A stretch of DNA of 64,000 nt from NCBI RefSeq assembly GCF_014645515.1, contig NZ_BMLW01000002.1, forward strand, positions 62,001-126,000, read 5' to 3'. Below, piece by piece: positions 19,923 to 27,973 of the stretch (its first letter is position 1; each line of letters starts with the position of its first letter). The notes beneath the pieces were generated by a model. It was not told the DNA's origin. It saw nothing but the letters and a program-made list of their open reading frames with translations, and did no database searches. The position numbers were made by a program, and so were the translations under genes. Origin of the DNA: Oceanobacillus neutriphilus. Its GTDB lineage: Bacteria; Bacillota; Bacilli; Bacillales; Amphibacillaceae.

Positions 19923-20040
19923 GGCGGACCGTTTTGCTTTCCTAGGGGCATGCTCTTCAGCTAACTTTTGCCAAGAAGAGCACTTGGCAAAAGTGGATCT
20001 TCAGATGATGCTATTCCCTCAGGAGTCAAAACGGTCCGCC
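19923..20040. repeat. Miniature inverted-repeat element with internal hairpin
   Basis: Terminal inverted repeats GGCGGACCGTTTTG (19923-19936) and CAAAACGGTCCGCC (20027-20040) bound 118 bases. Inside, ACTTTTGCCAA and TTGGCAAAAGT (19964-19974, 19984-19994) form an 11-bp stem. The right end carries the 20-base word also found at 14217-14236. It looks like a non-coding mobile or structured repeat family. Confidence 0.65.
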
Positions 20041-20304
20041 TCCGCTAGCAAGGTATTCTATATTGTTTATTACAACTAAGCAAATAGAAATTAGACCAGC
20101 AAAGAATATCTTTTACGTGGTGCATATAAAAATGTCCCGTCACGATTACTTTTTGTTCATAAAAGCTATTCCCGATATTTACTATCCCATGCTGTGTCGT
20201 CATTTAAATTGCCAAATCAAGCATTTGAAAAGCGGTTTTCCTTTCAATTTAGCTAAAGCCATCCCCTTGGAAAACTAAGATCTCAGGCGTCCTGGGACTG
20301 GGAC

Positions 20305-20356
20305 TGCGGTTACTCGTCCCACCGAAGAGCTTTTGCGGTTACTCGCCCCATCGGAA
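20305..20356. repeat. Tandem direct repeat, 29-base period
   Basis: TGCGGTTACTCGTCCCACCG (20305) recurs as TGCGGTTACTCGCCCCATCG (20334) with only two changes over 20 bases. It is a two-copy repeat in non-coding DNA, of unknown role; two copies are too few for an array. Confidence 0.55.
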
Positions 20357-20521
20357 ACATTTTTACGTCAAAAAGCGTAGTGGTTGGTTGCTGGAGCTAT
20401 TATACACAATCTCCATTACATAGAGAATGATGGTTTAACAAAATGCAAGCAGAGTAATGAAAAACAAGTTCATCCTGGAATAGTAAGGTATAGATGCTTA
20501 TTCTCAGGTGCGAAAGTTGAA

Positions 20522-21964
20522 TTATTTATAGTCCATATTACAAATTGTTACTGTAAAAACAGCTCCTCCATCTGGATGATTATCCGCACTGATTTTACCC
20601 CGATGCTGCTCTACAATGGTTTTTGCAATAAATAAACCCAGGCCAGAGTGACCATCTGCGCTATTACGCGCCTTATCCTCCCGAAAGAACTTTTTAAACA
20701 GTTTTTCCTGATTTTCTCTTGAAAAGCCTGGACCGCTATCAGAAATAATAAATTTAAGCTCTTGTTCTGATATATATGTCTCCCAGGTGATAACGCCTTT
20801 CTCCTGCGTATAGCGCAAACTATTAATTAATATATTATCCAGCATCTGATTAATCCGAAAAGGGTCTAAGTAAAATAAACTTTGAATATCTTCCAGAAAA
20901 TGAATAGAAGCCTGTAACTCGATGTCCTGTGCATGACATAGCTGTCTGTACTCATTGATTTTATCCCGGATCAGCACTTCGGGATTTACCGGTTCTGCTT
21001 CTAAATGAAAGTCTGTATTCTCATAGCTGGATACATCGTTTAATTCTTGAATAAGACGAATAGATCGCCGGCAGTTTAAAAGAATAGTCTGTAAATACTG
21101 TGTTGTCCGCTTTGGAAGTTCGTGATTACTTTCCAATATTCCTTCTGCGTGTCCTTGAATAATGGTTAACGGTGTCTTCAGGTCATGAGCCACAGCCGCA
21201 ACCATTTCTCTTCTTTCTTCCTCCATGCTCCATTGTTTTTCGAGTGCTTCCTTTAGGGCCGTTTTCATCTTATCAAATGCTGCAACAAGCTGATGCAGCT
21301 CTTTAATATTACTTTTGTGATGCATTGTAAAATTTAAATCCTGTTTTTCTATTTTGCCGGCGCCGGCAATAATTTCATTAAACGGTTCTTTCATCCGTTT
21401 CGCCCAGCGTCTGCCTATTATATAAGTAAATAGAAAAATATATACAAACGGTGTAATAATAGCGAAAATGAATAAACTGAAAAGAAGTGCCCGTGAGTCT
21501 GCATTTGCTGAGATAACGGATAATTGATAACGGAATCCTGCCGCCCCAAGGAAATTCTGCCCGTTGTCAAAAATAGGATAATATACAACAATTTGATTGT
21601 CATCATAAATATTTTTATTCAGCTGCTTAAAAACATCCTCTTCTGAAGTAAGATAGTGTTCGTTCATACTGCCATATTGAATTTGCCCCTCCGCATTCAC
21701 AATCTGATAGTCTAATCCTTCTAAAGGAATAATCTTATCTAACAGATCCTGATTATCTGGATTCAATATATCATCCTGTGTATTCACCATATCCACCATT
21801 TCAGGGATCTGGCTTTCATAGTAATTAGCAGGATTCAATGTTTTGTTTTGATTGATGATAGTAAATAAAAGAAATCCCAGTATCCAGGTAAGCAATGTTG
21901 CCAGAATACTATACAGCATAATACGATAAAAATGACGGCTTAATTGTTTTCGTAACGTCAACAT
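20522..21964 (-). CDS. Sensor histidine kinase with extracytoplasmic domain
   Basis: This kinase of about 480 residues has two membrane segments (about residues 18-38 and 145-170), enclosing a roughly 105-residue extracytoplasmic sensor domain. A HAMP linker follows, then the phosphoacceptor box VAHDLKTPLT, and an HATPase domain (N box around MLDNILINSLRY, G1 SDSGPGFS, G2 SGLGLFIA). The ATG at 21964 begins four bases after the regulator's stop; the frame is open further upstream only because it runs through that gene. It partners the OmpR regulator in front. The signal is unknown. Confidence 0.9.
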   Translation of the reverse strand: MLTLRKQLSRHFYRIMLYSILATLLTWILGFLLFTIINQNKTLNPANYYESQIPEMVDMVNTQDDILNPDNQDLLDKIIPLEGLDYQIVNAEGQIQYGSMNEHYLTSEEDVFKQLNKNIYDDNQIVVYYPIFDNGQNFLGAAGFRYQLSVISANADSRALLFSLFIFAIITPFVYIFLFTYIIGRRWAKRMKEPFNEIIAGAGKIEKQDLNFTMHHKSNIKELHQLVAAFDKMKTALKEALEKQWSMEEERREMVAAVAHDLKTPLTIIQGHAEGILESNHELPKRTTQYLQTILLNCRRSIRLIQELNDVSSYENTDFHLEAEPVNPEVLIRDKINEYRQLCHAQDIELQASIHFLEDIQSLFYLDPFRINQMLDNILINSLRYTQEKGVITWETYISEQELKFIISDSGPGFSRENQEKLFKKFFREDKARNSADGHSGLGLFIAKTIVEQHRGKISADNHPDGGAVFTVTICNMDYK

Positions 21965-21968
21965 TATA

Positions 21969-22658
21969 TTAGCCTTCCCATTTGTATCCGACTCCCCAGA
22001 CAGTTGATATGTAGGTAGAGAGCGGATCATACTTTTGAATTTTTGCACGTATTTTCTTAATATGCTCTGTAATTGTTGTAGAATCTCCAAAAGAATCTAT
22101 TCCCCAAACCTGCTCATATATTTGTTCTTTGGAGAAAACCTGATTGGGATGCATCACAAGGAATTTTATAATCTCAAATTCCCGATAGGTGAAGGTCAGC
22201 TTTTTATCCTGATAAAACACTTCGTAAGCCAATGTATCAATGATAAGGTTTTTAGCATGAATCCGGTGATAAGCCTTGTGCGAATTTCTATGCTCCCGCC
22301 GTAAATGCGCAAAAATTCTCGTTTTCAGTTCCTTTAAACTGAATGGCTTTTCTATATAATCGTCTCCTCCCACAACCAGACCCTTGATCCGGTCGTGCTC
22401 AGTATTTCTTGCGCTGACAAATAGAATCGGGCAGGACACATGCTGCCTTATCTCTTCACAGAGCTGATACCCGTCCATTCCCGGCATCATAATATCAAGC
22501 ACAATTAAATCCGGCTGCTGCGGCAGCTGTCGCAAGGCTTCTTCGCTATTATAGGCAACCAGGATCTGATAGCCCTCATCCTCCAGGGAATCTTTCATAA
22601 AGGTTACAATATCCTTCTCATCATCTACAAGCATAATTTTACTTTTCACTTTTATCAT
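21969..22658 (-). CDS. Response regulator, OmpR/PhoB family
   Basis: The receiver domain (IMLVDDEKDIV, phosphoacceptor in LIVLDIMMPGMDG, EKPFSLKEL) is joined to a winged-helix effector ending in VWGVGYKWEG. It is followed by its kinase at four bases. The start is uncertain: ATG 22658 is used here, but it has little room for a ribosome binding site. A GTG at 22649 would place AGGA at good spacing and give the usual short N-terminus, and a TTG at 22676 is also possible. Targets are not evident in the window. Confidence 0.9.
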   Translation of the reverse strand: MIKVKSKIMLVDDEKDIVTFMKDSLEDEGYQILVAYNSEEALRQLPQQPDLIVLDIMMPGMDGYQLCEEIRQHVSCPILFVSARNTEHDRIKGLVVGGDDYIEKPFSLKELKTRIFAHLRREHRNSHKAYHRIHAKNLIIDTLAYEVFYQDKKLTFTYREFEIIKFLVMHPNQVFSKEQIYEQVWGIDSFGDSTTITEHIKKIRAKIQKYDPLSTYISTVWGVGYKWEG

Positions 22659-22835
22659 CCTATCTTTCTTATCCAAATTCCTATATTTAGTATATAGCCT
22701 CTAAAAATCAGAGACAATATCCTTCTGCTCTCAGCTACCCAAAACATTAACAGCAGGACTGACAATGATTGGATAAATACCCTTTTCTATCTCATCTTCT
22801 TTATTCAATAGTTTAGATGACAAATATAAAGATAT

Positions 22836-22885
22836 TATAAAGAAGCACACATACCCATTTTCAGTATGCGTGCTTCTTTATAGTA
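22836..22885. terminator. Symmetrical terminator downstream of the 148-residue protein gene
   Basis: TATAAAGAAGCAC...CATAC pairs with GTATG...GTGCTTCTTTATA around a short loop. It stands just after the stop of the gene ending at 22893 and ends that transcript before the response-regulator promoter region. Confidence 0.7.
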
Positions 22886-22892
22886 TCTATGT

Positions 22893-23339
22893 TTACATTA
22901 TTCCATTCCCTGCTTTCCGATGTTTTACCACCGTAATTACACCAGCAATCAGGTAACCAATGCCGCCAATGACACCCAGACCCAATGTTAAAATAGTACT
23001 TAAAACGCCTAAAATAATCAGCAATATACCAACAAGCTTCACTCTTATCCGTTTACCTAAAAAGACAGCTGCCGCAATACCTAAGAGACTTGAAACAATT
23101 GCAACTATAATAACAAAAATCACACTGTTACTGAAGATTTCTATCTGTTCTTCCTGTGTTACACCGCCGAGCTCATCTCCTGTACTTTGTAATCTGTCCT
23201 CTACTTCTTCTCTGAACCCCTCATCAGAATCTAAATCACCAAGCATACTGTAGGAATTCATTGTCAGAAGACCAAACGATAGAATAGCAATAATAATGAA
23301 TAGAATACTGATATTATATTTAACTTCTCCTGTCCGCAA
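22893..23339 (-). CDS. DUF4064-like membrane protein
   Basis: This protein of about 148 residues has one N-terminal membrane segment, an acidic extracytoplasmic loop (DLDSDEGFREEVEDRLQ..., residues 33-65), and three further membrane segments, ending in VVKHRKAGNGIM. It resembles the DUF4064 family of Firmicutes, whose function is unknown. The start is a TTG with AGGGGG five to eight bases upstream. It appears to be a single gene with its own terminator. Confidence 0.7.
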   Translation of the reverse strand: MRTGEVKYNISILFIIIAILSFGLLTMNSYSMLGDLDSDEGFREEVEDRLQSTGDELGGVTQEEQIEIFSNSVIFVIIVAIVSSLLGIAAAVFLGKRIRVKLVGILLIILGVLSTILTLGLGVIGGIGYLIAGVITVVKHRKAGNGIM

Positions 23340-23513
23340 AACCGCACCCCCTGTTTATACCCAATTAAAATTATGTATGGTTCTTTTTTACCCTCCTTCT
23401 ATATTAAATCATAGGAGGAAAAATTGAAAAGAAATGTATCGATTTGTAAGTCTTTTTCTTCCTTTTTTGATTTTCACTGGTACTTATTGCAACCATATGG
23501 CTCAAAATAAAAA

Positions 23514-23564
23514 GCCTTATATAAAAAAGTCAGTTGAATTAATCAGTCCATTTTCATATAAGGC
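23514..23564 (-). terminator. Terminator of the LytTR/ABC operon
   Basis: GCCTTATAT and ATATAAGGC (23514-23522, 23556-23564) form a 9-bp stem with a long loop. On the minus strand the tail is TTTTTATTTT. It is about 40 bases past the restored stop of the frameshifted permease. Confidence 0.55.
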
Positions 23565-23603
23565 AAAACCCTTTGTACCATTATTTAGCTTTTATTTCTT
23601 TTT

Positions 23604-24295
23604 TTAATACTTCTGCTTTTTATACCAGCTTATGAAAATAAAGATGACTGCTGTCATCCAAATCGCGGGGACAGCAAGATAAGAAAGAAAAGGTTCATTG
23701 AAGTAAAGCTGATCAATCCCATAATGAAGATGATAATTTGGAAAAACAGCCAGCCAGGGCATACCTTCCTTACTGCTATTCATCAGGAGACCTTCAATAA
23801 AAAAATAGAATAGAATGATGGCGTACCATAAAGACTGATTTCAATGGTATTCTTTGTTTTTATTCCTAAGAAAGTCCCGGCAACCAGCATGCTAACTACG
23901 ATAGGTAAAACCAGTATAAATAGTTTTACGATAAAGAAAAAATGATTTCCGTAAAGTACAGAGAAAATAACCAATACAAATACCGTTACTGTAAATGTAA
24001 CCAGCATTTTGGAAAGAAAGATTTCTGTAAACGAAAAACCAACCTGCTTCAAACGTCGAATTGTCCTCTGTTCCTGCTCTTCAACCATTAAATTCCCTTG
24101 CATCAGCATTGTAAGCATTACGAAAATAAATCCAAGCAAAAAAGATAATGAGAGGTTTTCTTCTGGAACAACAGCAAGTATAGAAATAAAAAAAATTACC
24201 CCAATAAGATTAAATAATACCTGTCCATTCCAGCGTAAATCACATACATCCTTATACAGTAATGCTTTCCACCGTCCCAAACGTCTTTTCATCAT
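23604..24295 (-). pseudogene. ABC-2-type permease interrupted by a frameshift in a T7 run
   Basis: The open frame starts at 24295, overlapping the LytTR-fusion stop by four bases, and runs for 170 residues with five membrane segments. It ends wrongly after a run of seven T (minus strand, near 23802-23808). One more T would carry it on as ...FIEGLLMNSS...PWLAVFPNYHLHYGIDQLYF... to a proper stop at 23604 after another membrane segment, giving about 230 residues. The restored tail is typical of ABC-2 permeases. It may be an inactivating deletion, a sequencing error, or slippage-dependent expression. Confidence 0.75.
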
Positions 24296-25299
24296 AAATG
24301 TATCAACTCTTTCAGCTTACTATAGTTTCCTTTCGACAACGGGATGGTACTGCCAGGTGGATTGTCCAGACTGAGACTATAGCTGTTTTTACTCCAAATA
24401 ATAATTTCCCGTACACGCTGCAGATTAACCAGATACGAACGGTGACAACGGAAAAATCCCAACGGCTGTAAGCGTTCCTCTAATGTTTTTATCGTATTGG
24501 AAGAAGCAAACTCCTCATCATTTACAAAGAGATAAGTTTGTCCTTCACGAGCTTCAATATAATCGATTTCAAGTGGATTAAAGAGGATGATTTTATCCTC
24601 AATTTTTGCACTAATCTTATCTAACTGAACCTGCATACTTGTCGTCTCTTCCTCATAATTTTCTTCCACAGCATCTTCGGTGTCTTCTATATCCTGCTCC
24701 AGCTGCTGAGTACCCCGATTTGAATAACGATAAACAGTATTGCCAAGACGGATTGCCTCTTCCAATGTCGATGTAAACAATAGTACCGCTGCACCTTTAT
24801 CAGCCAGATGTATCAATAAATTATGAAGCACATGCTTTGATTGCAAGTCCAATCCGAGAGACGGATCTTCAAAAATATATACGGCAGCCTGTTGGATCAA
24901 TGTAGAAGCAAATAATAAGCGACATTGTTCTGATCGGGTCAGATGCTTTGTCTTCTTCGATGCACAGGGCTGTAATTCACATAGATTCAGAATCTGTTCT
25001 AAATCTGCCTGTTGCTGATATAATTTGCACCAAAACATGAGCATTTGCATCACTGTCAATCGTTTATATAACCCGTCTGTCTGCTGGAGCAGATAAACAC
25101 TCTGAAAGTCGCCTTCTGGTAAGGTCATCGCTTCTTTTTTTATCTGATGTAGGTGATTTAATAACTCAAACAAATGTCCGATATATTCATTTTCACATTG
25201 AACAGCGATAATCTCTCCCGTTTGAACAGTTAGGCTTAATTCAGGCAGCAGGACTGTATTTTTTTCAATTTTTTTAAGTCTATTAAAAGAAATTGCCAT
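24292..25299 (-). CDS. Degenerate ABC ATPase fused to a LytTR DNA-binding domain
   Basis: Residues 1-200 follow an ABC ATPase, but the Walker A site reads QCENEYIGHL where GxNGxGKST is expected. The signature is LTRSEQ, while the Walker B region keeps FEDPSLGLD and the Q-loop keeps LLQQTDGL. ATP hydrolysis is therefore unlikely. A very acidic linker (about 201-220) leads to a LytTR domain (about 235-335, with FFRCHRSYLVNLQRV and LSKGNYSKLKE). LytTR proteins bind direct repeats upstream of target genes. The protein may be a regulator that senses its transporter partner, encoded by the next gene, through the pseudo-ATPase. Confidence 0.85.
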   Translation of the reverse strand: MAISFNRLKKIEKNTVLLPELSLTVQTGEIIAVQCENEYIGHLFELLNHLHQIKKEAMTLPEGDFQSVYLLQQTDGLYKRLTVMQMLMFWCKLYQQQADLEQILNLCELQPCASKKTKHLTRSEQCRLLFASTLIQQAAVYIFEDPSLGLDLQSKHVLHNLLIHLADKGAAVLLFTSTLEEAIRLGNTVYRYSNRGTQQLEQDIEDTEDAVEENYEEETTSMQVQLDKISAKIEDKIILFNPLEIDYIEAREGQTYLFVNDEEFASSNTIKTLEERLQPLGFFRCHRSYLVNLQRVREIIIWSKNSYSLSLDNPPGSTIPLSKGNYSKLKELIHL

Positions 25300-25372
25300 C
25301 CAAACTACTCCTTTATTCCAATCGAATCTTCATTTTAATCATATAGGAAGCATTGTCATTTAACCATTATTT

Positions 25373-25597
25373 TTAATATTCGTCAGAATCTTTATTTGAG
25401 CTTAAAGAAGCCATGAAAAACGCAAGCGCAACAATCAAGGCAATACAGATAAAACCGGCAGGCACAAACCATCCAGGTGCTTCAAAATCCGGAAATGCTG
25501 GTATAGCCTCTGATAAAGGGTCATAAATAACCAGAAAAGGAACAACTGCAAACAATATCATTAGGATAGCTATAACTATTTGCATAATTTTTTTCAC
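25373..25597 (-). CDS. Small membrane protein upstream of the LytTR fusion
   Basis: This 74-residue protein has two membrane segments (about 4-26 and 43-66) around a proline- and acid-rich loop, and an acidic tail SSNKDSDEY. I do not recognise a family. It starts with GTG after GAGGAG, 73 bases before the LytTR-fusion gene on the same strand, so it may be part of that operon. Confidence 0.6.
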   Translation of the reverse strand: MKKIMQIVIAILMILFAVVPFLVIYDPLSEAIPAFPDFEAPGWFVPAGFICIALIVALAFFMASLSSNKDSDEY

Positions 25598-25821
25598 AAC
25601 ATACCACTCCTCATATTATATATTTTAAAATCACTTATCTTTACTTCTTTCTTTATAATAAAAAAATAGAATGAATAAAAGGAAATATATGATTTAATCA
25701 TCTAAAAAAACCCTTTTAATTTACATATAATGTTTGGATAATATAACTTTTAGCAGCCATAGATTATTCCCCAGGAAATAATCTATGATCTCGAACTCTA
25801 TTTAATTATGACACCTCTCCC

Positions 25822-26319
25822 TTATGAAAACGGGTTTAGATTTGGAAGGTATTCCAAAAGGTTGACTCCATAATGAAAAGCTAATCCTAATGCAATAGAC
25901 CATACACCTATACCAATCGCCTGCCAGATACTTACATAAGACTTTTTAGCTCCTGACGCAATTGAAATCGCTGCACATACGTGATAACAAATAATCGGTC
26001 CAGCAAAGGATAGACCTGCAACGCCATATTTATTAAATATATTCTGTGCACGATTTTTTCGTTTATTGCTTTTATCTTTATTAGTAACCACTTTCTTGCG
26101 CAGGCCGGAAATCAGCCAAATAAACACCATCACAGACAGCCAGTTACCAACAGCACCAATTAAGACAACCTGAATACTAGGAAATCCAAACACAATCCCA
26201 ATTGGAATTGCTACATATGATTCAAAGAAAGGCACAATAGAGATTAGAAATACACTTAAATACTGCACCCATTTATCTGCCTCCATTAGATTAACCAGTA
26301 AATCTTGAAACCATTCCAT
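25822..26319 (-). CDS. Small multidrug export protein family (PF06695-like)
   Basis: This is a membrane protein of about 165 residues with four or more segments and the family's early motif PFFESYVAIPIGIVFGFP (about residues 29-46). A basic cytoplasmic loop follows (KKVVTNKDKSNKRKNR), then KYGVAGLSFAGPIICYHVCAAISIASG. The family is named for putative small multidrug export, but biochemical proof is thin. The start at 26319 is set by GAGGAG ten bases upstream; an ATG at 26337 lies in front of that site. Confidence 0.75.
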   Translation of the reverse strand: MEWFQDLLVNLMEADKWVQYLSVFLISIVPFFESYVAIPIGIVFGFPSIQVVLIGAVGNWLSVMVFIWLISGLRKKVVTNKDKSNKRKNRAQNIFNKYGVAGLSFAGPIICYHVCAAISIASGAKKSYVSIWQAIGIGVWSIALGLAFHYGVNLLEYLPNLNPFS

Positions 26320-26626
26320 AAAACATTCACTCCTCATTTGTTTGTTAACTCAATCTTACGGGAGAGAAAGTATTACTTCATTAGATTACTGATGAAGAGA
26401 GGGAAAAAAGCATTGAATGTAATCCAATGAATGCTGAGTGGTACTTATTTTTGAAAAGAATTGATTTTATAAGTATCCATACTATAAGAGTGGAATGAAT
26501 GAAGTAAATTCAAGACTGAACGGAGCTTAAAACAAAATAAATTTAAAAAATTAACGTCTGTCTCATTTTCTTATCTTTTTTCACTTTATAAATTTTACTG
26601 TTCCATTATAAAGGTCAATTAACAAT

Positions 26627-26639
26627 TGACACTTTGTCA
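26627..26639. promoter_or_regulatory. TetR operator, copy 1 (TGACACTTTGTCA)
   Basis: TGACA-CTT-TGTCA is a perfect palindrome around its centre. It overlaps the -35 hexamer TTGACA (26626-26631) of the tetR promoter, with TATACT at 26650-26655. The same 13 bases stand before the truncated ABC gene at 27339-27351. Binding by the TetR protein encoded between them is a strong inference. Confidence 0.7.
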
Positions 26640-26676
26640 GTCTCCTGTATATACTTAACACAAGGAGGAATATTGC

Positions 26677-27294
26677 ATGAGGGATGTGAAATTGCCCGAA
26701 GTACGAAAAGCCGAAATTTTAGATGCTTCTATGAAATTATTTAAGGAAAAAGGCTACCTGCAGACAACGACCCAAAATATTATTAATGAAGTGGGAATAT
26801 CACGGGGACTGCTTTATTATCATTTTAAAAATAAAGAAGAAATCCTTTATATTCTGGTTGAAAAGTCTGTTAAGCCATTAATTGGTCAGATGGAGATAAT
26901 TGTAGAAGATACAACGTTAACTCCTATGGAAAAGTTAAACCAGTTTTTACAGACAACCATTATTCAGGAAGATACCGTTACAGCGGAGAAAGTCACACTG
27001 CAGGAAACTGTTCAACTGGAGGAAAATAGATATATGATGGATCGCTTTTATCATAAATTTATTGAAAAGCTTCTTCCTTTATTTACACAAATTATTGAAG
27101 AAGGAAAAGAACAAAATATATTCCAGGTGGACCATCCTTACGAAACTGCTCACTTTTTAGTGACAGGGTATGTCTTTGTTTCCAATGATCTCAAACTTAA
27201 GAAATCCAGTTTAGATGAAATGAAAGTTTATTTACAGGCTTTTAAAGAAGTCTTAGCAAAAACACTGGGTATTGAAGAATCTATTTTAGACTGA
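26677..27294 (+). CDS. TetR family transcriptional repressor
   Basis: This 205-residue protein has an N-terminal TetR helix-turn-helix (residues about 10-56, KAEILDASMKLFKEKGYLQTTTQNIINEVGISRGLLYYHFKNKEEIL) and a helical ligand-binding domain. It probably represses itself and the ABC genes downstream through the palindrome TGACACTTTGTCA found before both. The ligand would be expected to be a compound the ABC system once exported. AAGGAGG precedes the ATG. Confidence 0.92.
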   Translation: MRDVKLPEVRKAEILDASMKLFKEKGYLQTTTQNIINEVGISRGLLYYHFKNKEEILYILVEKSVKPLIGQMEIIVEDTTLTPMEKLNQFLQTTIIQEDTVTAEKVTLQETVQLEENRYMMDRFYHKFIEKLLPLFTQIIEEGKEQNIFQVDHPYETAHFLVTGYVFVSNDLKLKKSSLDEMKVYLQAFKEVLAKTLGIEESILD

Positions 27295-27338
27295 AAACCA
27301 ATGTACCTTACTTCATTGGTTTCTTTCATAACCATAAC

Positions 27339-27351
27339 TGACACTTTGTCA
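27339..27351. promoter_or_regulatory. TetR operator, copy 2 (TGACACTTTGTCA)
   Basis: The site is identical to the palindrome before tetR and sits 15 bases upstream of the truncated ABC ATPase start, overlapping its leader. It ties that gene to the same regulator. Confidence 0.7.
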
Positions 27352-27365
27352 ATAAGAGGGATTTT

Positions 27366-27707
27366 ATGTTAAAAGTAAATCATGTTACAAAAGTTTACGA
27401 GGATGGCACCAAAGCAATTGCAGATATTAATCTTCATATCCGACGCAGTGATATTTATGGATTTATCGGATCTAATGGAGCCGGAAAATCCACAACGATT
27501 AAATCAATTGTCGGTATTCACCCTTTTAACGAAGGAGAAATCTGGATTGTTGGTTATTCCATCAAAACGGATCCTGTTCTCTGCAAAAAGAGAATTGCAT
27601 TTATCCCAGATAATCCTGATCTTTATGAGCATTTAACCGGGCTGCAATATATTAACTTTATCGCTGTGATTTTCTATCTTCGGGCCTGCACGATAAAACG
27701 TATATAA
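27366..27707 (+). pseudogene. ABC transporter ATP-binding protein, truncated
   Basis: The first roughly 99 residues are a normal drug-type ABC ATPase start: Walker A GSNGAGKST and a Q-loop region ending at IPDNPDLYEHLTGLQYINFIA. The signature, Walker B and switch residues are missing. The frame then runs into VIFYLRACTIKRI and stops, as if an internal deletion had joined it to the end of a permease gene. It cannot hydrolyse ATP. It keeps its operator, and a small gene follows after a few bases. Confidence 0.8.
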
Positions 27708-27718
27708 GGAGAATGTTT

Positions 27719-27916
27719 ATGAAAAAGGATTTCATTGTACTTTTAATCATGCTTATTGTTTTGTTCGTCATTATTTTATTTTTGCCCGATTTGATTCCAA
27801 TTCATTTTAATTGGCGAGGAGAAGCAGATATTGTTGTTCATAAATATTTTCTTCTGTTTGGGGTTATTATTCCTTATTCTGTATACTGGCAGTTTTTTAG
27901 AGAAAAGAGAGATTGA
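27719..27916 (+). CDS. Short DUF1648-type membrane protein
   Basis: This 65-residue protein has a hydrophobic N-terminus and the DUF1648 pattern LPDLIPIHFNWRGEADI, followed by a second membrane segment. DUF1648 is usually the N-terminal part of the larger SdpI-like immunity family, so this is either a naturally short member or the remains of a longer one. AAGGAG supports ATG 27719. It follows the broken ABC gene directly and shares its promoter. Confidence 0.6.
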   Translation: MKKDFIVLLIMLIVLFVIILFLPDLIPIHFNWRGEADIVVHKYFLLFGVIIPYSVYWQFFREKRD

Positions 27917-27926
27917 TCCTCTATAC

Positions 27927-27967
27927 GAAAAAGACCTTTTCCTTAAAAAATGGAAAAGGTCTTTTTC
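27927..27967. terminator. Shared terminator between DUF1648 gene and yitT-like gene
   Basis: GAAAAAGACCTTTTCC pairs with GGAAAAGGTCTTTTTC. It works in both directions for the convergent genes. Confidence 0.8.
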
Positions 27968-27973
27968 ATATAA

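Larger units (their letters stand above)
19502..20521. other. Gene-free stretch of about 1 kb holding repeats
   Basis: No frame here has a good ribosome binding site or a recognisable product. A run near 19700-19857 reads in one frame as ...PEFFFFYNEKEIHAAFKDT... to a stop and may be the tail of a lost gene that I cannot identify. The notable content is the inverted-repeat element at 19923-20040 and the tandem pair at 20305-20356. Confidence 0.5.

Noticed and set aside
20063-20278. 71-residue frame in the repeat-rich gap
   Set aside because: It begins next to the miniature inverted repeat, has no ribosome binding site and no recognisable composition for a protein.
20305-20356. Possible CRISPR array
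   Set aside because: Only two tandem units, directly abutting with no spacers, and no cas genes in the window.
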